Source of the DNA: Pinus tabuliformis
Lineage: Eukaryota; Streptophyta; Pinopsida; Pinales; Pinaceae
NCBI GenBank assembly: GCA_031772625.1
Contig: CM062813.1
Coordinates: 763,220,720 to 763,284,719, forward strand
Length of the DNA: 64,000 nucleotides
Direction: 5' to 3'
In this document: positions 1 to 9,625 of the stretch, in pieces
How positions within the stretch are numbered: position 1 is the stretch's first letter
How the letters are laid out: every line of letters begins with the position of its first letter
Notes under the pieces: generated by a model
Databases searched by the model: none
Seen by the model: the letters and a program-made list of their open reading frames with translations, nothing else
Told to the model about the DNA's origin: nothing
Made by a program: the position numbers and the translations under genes

Positions 1-1663
1 TGTTTTGATCCTAACTTGATGATGATGATGTCTTGATGCTTATTGCTGATATATGCATGATCAGATCTAACAAATGGCACAGGTTGAGGGGGAGCATATG
101 CCTTTAATAATGCATTGTTGGCATTATGGTTAATAGTCCTTGGTGATGATGCTTATATGGCTAAATGATATATCTTGCTATGATAAAATCTCATATGATT
201 CTTGGGGTTACATAGTTGATGTTCAGATCATATTTGTGGATTGATTCTTAGATGATGCATATATGGTGTTTACATGGTGATCTTCATAAGGATAAGGAGA
301 AGTACAAAGCTTGAATACACAACTTCATTACTTGATGATGAGTCACTCATATGTTGCTGTCGTCATATGCATAAAGATCATATAATACAGCTATGATGCA
401 GGATTCCTATAGTTCTTGGTGCTCATGTGTTGAAGTTGATGATATAAAGAAGCCTTGACAAAAGATCTTGAGCTCAAGATACATAGCACTGGATACATGA
501 ATGATTACTCAAAGTTGCATTGTTGGAGACATGATGATGACGAGTTCTTACCTATATGTTGATAGGTTGATACTTACATATGTTGACTAATGCAGATATT
601 CCCAAGTGATGACACATGGATGATCTTATTAATAAGATGGCTATGGTGTTTTACACATATGATATAATGTGAATGATTTTATGATTATGTTCAAAAGGAT
701 GAGTTGATATCTATATGCAGACATACCTTGTCATAGGACATTTACAAGTTGCTAATCTGGAAGTGGTTGTATGCTAGTTTCATGAGGAGGATCCGCGTAT
801 ATATGCCTGTTTCTGTGGATACAATCGCGTATATGTTGATTTGAAGGAAATCAGTGGGGCCAAGCTCTGGTTGAAGAAAGTCTGATATGGGTCTAACAGA
901 GACCATCTGGCACAGATGGAACAGGTACAGAGGGAGAACATGATTGCTGGTCTAGATGTTGTTGACAAATGCTTATGGAGCAGATCATACATTGTATATG
1001 ATAGTTGCTAATGACTATCATGGTCTTATTTAGATGGTTGGTCTCATGAAAAGGTCATATCAAGACTCATGATGTAATAGTGTGTCTCTATCTATTGTAG
1101 TCATTTGATGAAATCTCTTCTAGTCACAAGATGTAATTTGTAACCCCTCTTTGCATAAGAAGGATGATGAAATATTTCGGTCATGTATTTTATAGTGTCA
1201 AGGTCATGTAACAACCTATTTTGGTTTCCCCACTATGCCTGGGATGAATGATGTAATGTACTTGGTTGTCATATGTAAATTTCTTATGTATCCCCACTTG
1301 GTTGGGAGATGGATGTATGTATGAGCCTTTGGTGCTAGGAAGGTCACTTATGATGTATAGAGTCATGTTCTTTCTTGTAGAACATCTGTTTGCAAACCTT
1401 GCTTACAGACAGGGGGAGAAAGAATGGCACACTTCAACAAGAGCAGAGCTTTCAGCATGTACTCAGAGGGAGCATGGACAAATTGGTACACCTTGGCATA
1501 TACAAAGGGGGAGCACATTTAGAGATTTTAGCAGGTACTCAGGGGGAGTATGGACAGCGGAATGTTTATCAAGAAAAGAGAATATCTTGGTCCGCCCTTT
1601 GCCCTTGATGTCAAAGGGGGAGAGTGATTTGGTGTTGTTGCCATCAAGTCCAAAGGGGGAGAT
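1..1663 (+). mobile_element. Sirevirus-type Copia element, degenerate 3' internal region
   Basis: No reading frame here resembles a retrotransposon protein. The stretch leads into an LTR and carries a series of purine tracts of the form AGGGGGAG, at about 86-95, 1411-1420, 1465-1473 (imperfect), 1504-1514, 1541-1550, 1612-1624 and 1651-1662. Repeated polypurine tracts before the 3' LTR are a known hallmark of the plant Sirevirus lineage of Ty1/Copia. The last tract directly abuts TGTTGG, a normal LTR start. A 147-codon open frame at 1266-1709 overlaps these tracts and shows no recognisable domain, so I do not call it a gene. The element's pol lies outside the window to the left or is lost. 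Confidence 0.7.
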
Positions 1664-1862
1664 TGTTGGAATTATGATGCATGTGTTGTACTTGATGGCA
1701 AGCCACTAATAGAAGAACATCTTTCTCAGTTATAACTAGATGAATCTTCAGAAGAGATATCAGATGTGACTGAATGCATGGGATGCAGGACAACTCAAAG
1801 GAATCAGATGATAGTTCTAAGTGTGACAAGTTAGCTTTGCCATCAAGTCCAAAGGGGGAGAT
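1664..1862 (+). repeat. Partial duplicate of the PPT/LTR-start boundary
   Basis: At 1641-1700 the sequence reads polypurine tract, then TGTTGG and about 35 bases that resemble the start of the LTR at 1863. Some 200 bases later the same polypurine tract with its upstream bases (CCATCAAGTCCAAAGGGGG) recurs and is followed by TTTTGG and the main 3' LTR. The junction of internal region and LTR is therefore present twice. The 140 bases between do not match the LTR. A local duplication or a recombined second LTR start would explain it. Confidence 0.6.
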
Positions 1863-3848
1863 TTTTGGCATTATAAGACAAGTGTTGTCCTTGATGGAAA
1901 ATCACACAGACGATAGATAATAGTGCAGCAGGTCAGTAGCAAGGATTTGATGATTAGACTACAAGAATGAAGAGAAAATATATATATACGCAAGTTCATC
2001 GTGATAGAGCCGCGTATACACGCGGGTTAGACGTTACAAAGGCGCATATGCGTATACACGCACTTTCATGCAAGGAAAAGCATGTATATGTCGAAGAACT
2101 TACTTTTGGTCTATGGTAGTTAGTCCTTGGTATTTAAACCTATGGTTTTGGACCATAATATCTCGTCAGACGTGTTGATCCCAAGTATTGGGTCCATGGT
2201 ATTGGTTTGTTATGGTTTTGGACCATGGTATTAAGCAAGGCCTAAGACTATAAAAGGAGAAGAAGATCATTAGGCAAGGGCAATCGAAAAAGTCTTGAAT
2301 ATCTGATGAATGATGAGATCCAGTATGCAGGTTATGGGTTGATGATGCATTGCTTGATCTGAGCTAAGGAGGGACCTCACTGGTTGATGGAGAACAAGAT
2401 CTAAGGATAGATCGGGATCAAATGGTTTGAAATGAACTATCTCTATATTATTGATTATGTTTATTCTAGATCTGTATACTGACGCATGTAATGATCTAAA
2501 CTCGGTATAGCTTAAGTTTGAAATCGCTGCAAGTGATGATTGAATATTTATAGATCTTTACGCGGGTTGGCTTTGGTGTAAGCGCCTATGTACACGGTTT
2601 TGGTTCATGGTAGTAGCATATACCATTTGAGTTTACAGGTGGTTCTGGTTGTTGATGAGTTCTGATGACAGTTTAAAGGTGTCAGTATTCTGCATATCCT
2701 GTTTGGTTGATTGTGTTTAGCTTCAGTATTGATGGATGAGAACTAATATTGGATCAGGATCATAGTGACTCATATTTATGTGATCTGATGGACTAGGTCT
2801 GGGTGCTAACACACATATTATCCTTGTATATGTAATAATCTAGATATGTCTGAAGACAGGTAGTGCATCAAGTTATAAGTAAGCAATTGATGACATATAC
2901 GTTGGTTCACCTTGGTGAAGTTGCGTATACACGCTGGTTCAGCACTTCCAAGTAGCGTATGCACTCTGATTTTGATGATACAGTTGGTTATGAATATTGT
3001 TGCAGAGTTCAGTGTTCTACTCTGTGTTTTGGTGACTGTGTTGTTGACAGGGTTTCAGTGTTTAAGTGATTCAGAAATTGATGATGCTAGTATTGACTGT
3101 TTTGTGCTTCAATGATATTTATGGGTCCAGTATGAAAATTTGATGAAACGTGGCCTTCAGATTATAGTGTTGTGCTTCAGGAGTATCCAGTCTAAAAATG
3201 TATGAAATGTGGTCCCTGGAGGGTGAACGGAGATTGTAGGTCGGTGCCTATGTACTAGTACATCAGCTAGTACAAGAGAAAAGGGGGTAGTAGCTCCCTT
3301 CCAGTAGCAGCTAGAGAACAAGTGAAGATTGGAGCTTTCAGTAGGCAGGCACCTACGTACTAGTAAATGGATCAGCTAGTACAAGACCTAAGGGGGTTGT
3401 AGCTCCCATCCAGGAGAGTTTGGAAAACGAGAGAGGGTTGTAGCCCTCTGCAGGTAGAAGCCTGCGTACTGGTATAAGACTGCACCAATGCAGAACTATT
3501 GTAAAATGAAGTTTCTTATTAAAAGAAGATAGAGACGACTTGCAGCAGGTGGTTTTCACCCACATTGGGTTTCCACCTTATATCATGGTGTTCATGTGTG
3601 CTTCTTGTGTGTGATGATCTGTTTTGTTTTACTGCACCTACTTACTGTACATATGGTTAATGAAGTTCTGATGCACTAACTAAAGATCAACCTTTAATGG
3701 ATTAACTGAATCATAAGTATTATGGATATACTCTAGTTGCATTAGACACAGTTGCATATACACGCGGGTTCCCTTAATTGAAGTAGCGTATATGTATCTA
3801 AGTATGGAAATGAAAAAGTTTTATTGATTTAATAATACTGAATCTTAT
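1863..3848 (+). mobile_element. Sirevirus 3' LTR, end truncated
   Basis: This block matches the LTR at 60736-62703 along its length: the start motif (GGCATTATAAGACA against GGCATTATGATACA), the 'GTACTAGTAC' block near 3250, and 'CACATTGGGTTTCCACCT' near 3571. The first base of the expected TGTTGG start is mutated. The normal end, a C-run followed by AGTATTT and CCAACA, is missing: the match stops near ATACTGAATC, where copy 1 of the large duplication begins. Inside are repeated GCGTATACACGC-like palindromic modules (2011-2061, 2923-2940, 3754-3794) and a direct repeat of roughly 110-120 bases at about 3236-3470. Confidence 0.8.
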
Positions 3849-3931
3849 TGGAAATTAGCGAATCTTTTTTTTTTGGAAAAGGTATAGAAAATTAGCCCAT
3901 GGACGAATATTAGCCCTTAAAATTTTCCCTG
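3849..3931 (+). mobile_element. Truncated hAT-like MITE (3' end only)
   Basis: These bases match the last 83 bases of the complete MITE at 22157-22458, ending in TAAAATTTTCCCTG and followed by the target copy ATGGTTTC. The 5' three quarters are absent because the duplication breakpoint falls inside the element. Confidence 0.85.
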
Positions 3932-4574
3932 ATGGTTTCTCTAGTTAAAATTAGGTTGTTGTACACCCCAGGGATCATAAGTAAACAACTTTTACTTACC
4001 TTGGGTAGCAATTATGTATACCATAATGCCTTTTGGCCTCATAAATAATGGAGCCACTTTCCAAAGAGAAATGAATATAGCATTCATTGGTGAACGAGAT
4101 AAATTTGTAGTGATTTATCTAGATGACATAACTGTTTTCTCAAAATCAGACAAGGAACATCTCCAACACTTACAACTCACATTTGAAAATTGTAGGAAGT
4201 ACGGGTTATCATTAAAACGCAAGAAGTCACAATTTTCTCTGAGTCAAGGTAAGCTAATAGGCCATATAGTGGCCAGAAAAAGAGTAAAAATTGATCCCAA
4301 AAGGGTATAGGATATAAAAAATATTCCATTACCAAGGAATAAAAAGGAAATTCATGTCTTCTTGGGAAGAATAAATTTCCCAAGGAGGTTCATACCAAAC
4401 TATGTTGAAATATTCAAAGAAATCACAGATATGTTAAAAAGGGACAAGGGAATCAAATGGACTAGGGAAGCTCAGGAATATTTCTCTAGAATTAAAAATG
4501 CCTTTGCAGAAGCACCATCCTTAGCTAGCCCAGACTATCAAATACCATTCCTTATTTTCTCTTTTGCTTCTCCT
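3932..4574 (+). pseudogene. Gypsy-A reverse transcriptase fragment (copy 1)
   Basis: This is the C-terminal half of a Ty3/Gypsy reverse transcriptase, the enzyme that copies element RNA into DNA. The open part (4014-4310) begins with the MPFGL motif region and contains the catalytic YLDD box (VIYLDDITVFSKS). It is followed by the thumb region with the expected GRINFPRRFIPN and IKWTREAQ motifs. A stop at 4308 breaks the frame. The N-terminal half, including palm motif A, is missing because the duplication starts inside the MITE that separates the halves in copy 2. The frame ends at 4574, where a 2.16 kb solo LTR interrupts the RT/RNase H junction. It cannot be functional. Confidence 0.88.
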
Positions 4575-6731
4575 TGTTAGGGTCCTATATTTTTTATAGG
4601 ACCATTTGATTATAGCTAATCGTTATTATGTTTGAAGTGTTGTAAATAATATTTCGTGTTGTAAATTATTTCCAAAAAAAAAGGTCAAAACCTTAAGAAA
4701 AATAAAAAAATATGCTTGCAAGTGAAAATGCAACACTAGAGGATAATTAAGTATGTTTATATTAAATTAATGACATCATTTAAATGTGATTAAATAAATT
4801 GTAATAAGGCCTTGATAATATAGCTTTGATACTATAGCTTTGATTTTAGTGCAGAGTTGAAAACAACAAATGGAGATTTGTCATTTGTGGTTAAATGACG
4901 CACATATTCCCCGCTCCCGATCACATCGCTTTTTCATCCGACAAATCCAAAACTTCCCCACCCCCCCCCCATGTCTCCCTTTATTTGTGAGGGGGCGAGG
5001 TCCAAAAATTTTTTTACCACTTTGGGCCCCATCTCTATGTTTCTCCTTCTCGTCACTTCACACCCCCACCCTCGCATACCATTAACTGCTCCTACCCCCC
5101 TCCGAAAGCCACCAACCCTTGTCCCTATTGACCACCTACTCCCGCGCTAACTTTCACCAGCCATGTCCCTGCTCCTCCTCCACTTCTATTCTTCCACTCA
5201 TCCTCCTCCCCGGATCTCACTCTTGCTTACCGTTCCATTCCCACTAACATTCCTGCGAACATTTGACCTCGTTGTCACTCCCACACCACTCACTACCTGC
5301 CACTTGGACTGTTTTCCTCACTCACCTCCACATCATTTCTCCACATCACCCTTGTGGACCCCACTTCCTTTCCACCAACCATGTTCCTCCACATCATCCT
5401 CCAGCTCCATGTCACCTCTCGCCTCCACCTCATATGCATGTTTCATGATCAATTAAAACTATGTTTTTTCCTATACAAAACAATAATTTAAAACATGGAT
5501 TACGAACTACTGAGAATGAATTTTCAAAAACAGAAATAGGTTTTTGTTTATATGATCCTCATGAACAAAAACCTCTCTCAATTTTCTAACAACTATTATG
5601 GTTTGGGAGATTCGGATGAAGGTTTGCAAGCATATTTTCCTGAATTTTCATGTTTTTAGTCAATATTTTCAAATGCATTTTCCGCGCAGGTGAAAATGCA
5701 TTTTCAAAAACTGAAAGATTTTTTTATTTCTAACATCATAATCTACAAAAAAATCTCTCATTTTTCTAATATATATCATGGTTTGGGATATGCAATGGGA
5801 TCCCAGGACCCTATTTTTCATAATTGCGGGAGGAAAAAGCTCAAAGACAGTTAGTGACTTGGATGCCACCTCATCAAATATGAGTTTCTATCAAATTCAA
5901 ATTTCTCTTCTTTGCCACCAAAAATCCACAAAGATAGTGCCAAGTAGATTCATTAGTTTTGAATGTCCTATGTATCAGTTCTATTTGTGTAACACGGTTT
6001 GAGATATTTCTCACAAATATTGATACTTTTTCAAGATATTTTAGTTTAGAATTTTTATAAATACTTCATAATTTGAAGTAATAGATGTTGGGAATTGGAT
6101 TGAGAAAGAATACCATTAGAGTAAAGTTGATCAGTGGATTTAGTGGCCCTTTTCATTAATACAAGAAAGTTTTTTCAGGATTCATGAGTCATATCTATGT
6201 GGTGAAGTGCTTCTTAGTGTAATTTGGTTTTTCCCTTTGTTTTTTCATATGTATTCAAATATGTTCTGTATTTAAGAAAATTAGGTTCATAATTTGTTTC
6301 AAAACATTTTGTTCTGGCTTAAAGAAAAATCAATGTTTTCTACTAAACTTTAAATATAGAATTCAGGTAACAATTCTCTATATCTAAAGTGAATCCTAAT
6401 CTGTTCTTCCTTCTCCATATCATAAACTACAAGGATAAAGTAGTATGCCTACCTTTCCCTATTGTACTCAAGCTTGTTTATTTCTACATTTTATCATATT
6501 AAACCCTGCTGACTCCATTTCCCAAAGGATTTTCCTTGTTGTTACAACCAAACCAATTCATAAACCAAACTCTAAACTCTCATAACTAGCCTAATATCTA
6601 ATACAACAAAGTTAACTCTTATAGATAGAGCCCTCTATGAAGCTGGTAGGGCTAGTTTCCAACCTCCAAAGTAGGTTTGTGGTTACCTCTGCAATTATTT
6701 CTCAGCCTTAGTAAATTACAAAGTTCTAATA
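4575..6731. mobile_element. 2.16 kb solo LTR (copy 1) inside Gypsy-A
   Basis: The block starts TGTTAG and, in the better preserved copy 2, ends CTAACA. It is flanked by the 5-base duplication CTCCT (4570-4574 and 6732-6736). Removing it restores the expected Gypsy frame across the RT/RNase H junction. TG...CA ends, a 5-base target duplication and no coding capacity indicate a solo LTR. It has a hairpin near its start (GGTCCTAT/ATAGGACC), a very C-rich tract at about 4920-5440, and two copies of a TCTCTCA...TATCATGGTTTGGGA module near 5520-5790. Proline-rich open frames here merely translate the C-rich tract. The parent family is not identified. Confidence 0.8.
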
Positions 6732-7345
6732 CTCCTAACACAGTAGCATTTGTTCCATTACAAAAAAATAGTGAAGGGCAGGAGTATCCAATTGCATGTT
6801 TTAGCCATGTTCTAAGAGATATTGAATTGAAATACAATATTTTGGAAAAATAGGCATATTCCCTAGTTAAAGATCTAAATGCTATTCAGATTTGTGTCCT
6901 ACAGTCAAAAGTAGTCGCCTATGTCCCTGCAACTGCTGTGAAATATATTCTCGTACAAGGTGACAGTGAAGGCAAAAGAGGCAAATATATTGCCAAGGTT
7001 CAAGAGTATGACATGGATATCAAACCCACTAAGCTGATCAAAGGGAAAGGATTGGCTTAGATATTTTGTGAGGCTAATTTCCAATCCTTAGGCATCAAAT
7101 TATTAGCCAACCAAGAAGGAGAAAGTAAGTAAGAAGAAAGGAAAAAAGACATTGAAACCTAAACACAGAAGATCCAGATGAAGTAATTGGTCTTAGAGTG
7201 GTACAAATATCTTGTCCATTATTTACTTTTTTCTGAAATTCCCATTGGATTTTAACAAAGTAAAATATAAGGTCCTAAGACCGTCAGCTCAAAATTTCGT
7301 TATATCAAATGGTAAACTATATTTCCAAAGGATCTGGTTGGAATC
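6732..7345 (+). pseudogene. Gypsy-A RNase H and tether region (copy 1)
   Basis: Read across several stops, the translation gives an RNase H of the Ty3/Gypsy type. It starts at the TVAFVPLQKN-like strand, then PIACFS.VLRD..LKY and EK.AYSLV, followed by QEYDMDIKPTKLIKGKGLA, the usual C-terminal end. This domain degrades the RNA of RNA/DNA hybrids during replication. The following ~200 bases encode the degenerate tether leading to the integrase. The domain is separated from its RT by the solo LTR just upstream. Stops at about 6853 and 7059 make it non-functional. The same stops are found in copy 2. Confidence 0.8.
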
Positions 7346-8762
7346 TTGTTATTATGCCCAGTTGAGGAGGAGATTCCCAAGGTGATTGATGAGTTTCATA
7401 GTTTTGTTTATGGAGGACATTATAGTTGGAGGAGCATGGCTCATAATATTCTCAAATATGGTTTTTATTGGCCCACGTTATTTGGTGACGTTCATGCATA
7501 TGTTAAGGCTTGTGAAAAATGTCAGATTTTACCTAAGAAGAGGAGGTTGGCACCCCTCCCTTGGATCCCTGTCTTTGTAGAAGAGGCCTTCAAAAAATGG
7601 GGGTTATAATTCATTGGAGAAATACACCCACCATCCAGCAGTCAACATAAATGGATACTCACAGCAACGACTTATTTTACTAAATGGGTGGAGGCCATCA
7701 CAACCATGAATGCAACTGATACAATAGTTATCAAGTTTATGGAGGAGAATATCCTTTCTATATTAAGTTGTCCAAGGAATATTATCACAAAAAACGCTGA
7801 GGTATTCAAGTCATCCAATTTTATTAATTTATGTCAGAATTATGATATCATTTTGGGACACTCCACCACTTATTATCTAGAGGGAACAGGGAAAATTTTA
7901 AGGATGGAAATTTATTTTAAAGTTTAGAAATCTTAGAGAATCTTATTTGTCCCTAATATGCAAGCTATAAAATATTTGGTGATTTATCTGTAAAAATATT
8001 CATATTTCTAATGATTTTATATATAGTGTCTATAAAAATTTTGTGATATTTAAGGTAAAATAATTTTATATTAAAAAAATTGGTAAATCATTTTTAGAAA
8101 AAAACAGAAATTGGCGAATATTTTTTATTTTAAAAAAGCATGGAAAATTAGTCCACCTGCAAATATTATCCCCTAAAATAATCCATGTCAAGGAATGGAT
8201 TAGCCAAATCTTCAAACAAAACCTTAGTGAGAATTCTAAATAAAACTATAGCAGAAAATCAAAAAATTTGGGACTCACAACTAAAATTTGCATAATGGGC
8301 TAATAGAGTTACTACTAAAATATCAACTGCGAAGTCTCCTTTCGAGCTGGTGTATGGAACAACTACGATTTTTTCTATCCATTTAGCTATGCCAATGGCC
8401 AAATTCTTATATAAAGTTGAGGAGGAGCCAAATTCTCTAACCAGGAGAGTAATTCAACTGGTGGAACTACAAGAAAATAGAGGGAAAGTCACTCAGAATC
8501 TAACACAATATTAGGAGAAAATGGATGCTCTGTTTGACATAAATGGAAATGATAGACTCTTACAACCATGAGATTTAGTGCTCAAGTGGGATGCTAGGAG
8601 AGAACATAAAGGAAAGCTTGAGAAATTTGATCCCTAATGGTTTGGACCTTTCAAGATATCTGAAACAAAAGGAAGCAACACATTCTTGCTAGAAAACTTA
8701 GATGGTGAAGTGTTTGAGTTGCCTTTAAATAGGCAATTTCTCAAGCTCTATTTTCATCATTA
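7346..8762 (+). pseudogene. Gypsy-A integrase (copy 1), broken by a MITE
   Basis: The domains are a zinc-binding HHCC module (H in DEFHSF and GGHY, C in KACEKC), the catalytic core, and a C-terminal domain (KSPFELVYGT..., then HKGKLEKF and WFGPFKISET). Integrase inserts the element's cDNA into the host genome. The core is dead: the first catalytic Asp codon is TAA (GL*FIGEI), the second position reads ITKNAEVF where IT-D-N is expected, and a MITE (7887-8187) sits just before the segment that should carry the catalytic Glu. The frame resumes after the MITE with GLAKSSNK. Further stops follow, such as the TAG/TGA changes between 8290 and 8640. Copy 2 shares the TAA. Confidence 0.88.
7887..8187 (+). 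mobile_element. hAT-like MITE in Gypsy-A integrase (copy 1)
   Basis: A 301-base non-coding insertion begins CAGGGAAAATTTTAAGG and ends TAAAATAATCCATG, a decayed inverted copy of the start. It is the same family as the element at 22157-22458. Excising it restores the integrase frame (LEG-NG-LAKSS). The flanking 8-base target copies are degenerate (AGAGGGAA against TCAAGGAA). CAGGG ends and an 8-base duplication are typical of hAT superfamily elements. No transposase is present, so it is non-autonomous. Confidence 0.82.
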
Positions 8763-9475
8763 AGGAAGTCCACCTTCATCCACTGTATATACCGGTGAGC
8801 CATTGTACATACCATATATGCTTTATGTTCTTACTTCTTTTTTTTACGCACTTGAATAAAATGATTCCATGCCCAATGGATAAGGCACTAATTTGCAGGT
8901 TCTCAATGCATTACTTGCAATTAACTATCCCTAATTGGAGCCAATGTTTTTCTTTTTTCTATATTTTTTTATTCATATAGGATGGTCCCATATTCACCCT
9001 GGTGCATAGGAGGAAAAATACACCTAAGCTGGTAAAAGGAAGAAAAATGAGGAGTTGGCAGTGTAGTAATCACCCTCGGGAAATGGCAATAGTAGAGAAG
9101 AATTTCTCTTTGTGGGCGCAACAAATGAAGAGATGGAGGCAAATGGAAAGTATGGCCCTCACTTAAAATTTGAAAAAGTGTCAGGCAGATCATCGTTCAT
9201 CGTGCCCTGACTAGTCTCCAAAAGCATTACGGGGGGGGGTACTGGCATGACTAATATGACGGCGCCACCCCCCGGAAGATAAAAGTCAACAAAGATAAGC
9301 AATAAAATCAATGGCCCGGATTAACTCTAGGGGGTCTTGGGTGAATCCTAGCTCCAGTTCGTCCACCCGCCAAAGAGAGGTGGGGACCACACTCGCCACA
9401 CCATATTCCGAGATGTCATCAACATCAGCAAGTGAGCACTACAAGTAAAGGGTAAAGTTATCCCCTCCATGTGTC

Positions 9476-9554
9476 AACCAATCACCTTCCACCACTTTTC
9501 ACCCCCTATGAGCTCACCTTACGTCATATTATTGCTTTCTCCAGCCTACAAAAG
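9476..9554 (+). promoter_or_regulatory. Promoter-like block before the 3' ORF (copy 1)
   Basis: Ahead of the ORF at 9626 lie a CCAAT box (AACCAATCAC, 9476-9485), an ACGT element that reads ATGACGTAAG on the minus strand (9518-9527; bZIP/as-1-like) and a weak TATA-like TACAAAA (9547-9553). Order and spacing are those of a plant RNA polymerase II promoter. The rest of 8763-9625 contains no recognisable domain, only degenerate sequence, a short G-run (9232-9240) and C-rich spacer. Function is inferred from motifs only. Confidence 0.45.
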
Positions 9555-9625
9555 CCTGACCTGTAGCCATTTGAATTAAAAAAATTATTTCTCACAGTAA
9601 AACCCTCCTGCATCTCCACTGATCT

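Noticed and set aside
1266..1709. 147-codon plus-strand open frame
   Set aside because: It overlaps the repeated polypurine tracts of a Sirevirus 3' region, has no domain and crosses an LTR start.
5163..5456. Pro/Ser-rich open frame (also at 23669-23962)
   Set aside because: It merely translates the C-rich tract of the solo LTR. It is present in both copies only because of the duplication.
9232..9272. Minus-strand TGGCGCCG-like primer site and G-run, as if an LTR ended between integrase and the 3' ORF
   Set aside because: Only the first nine bases fit a Gypsy primer site, it points the wrong way for Gypsy-A, and copy 2 reads TGGCACCG. No LTR ends could be paired around it.
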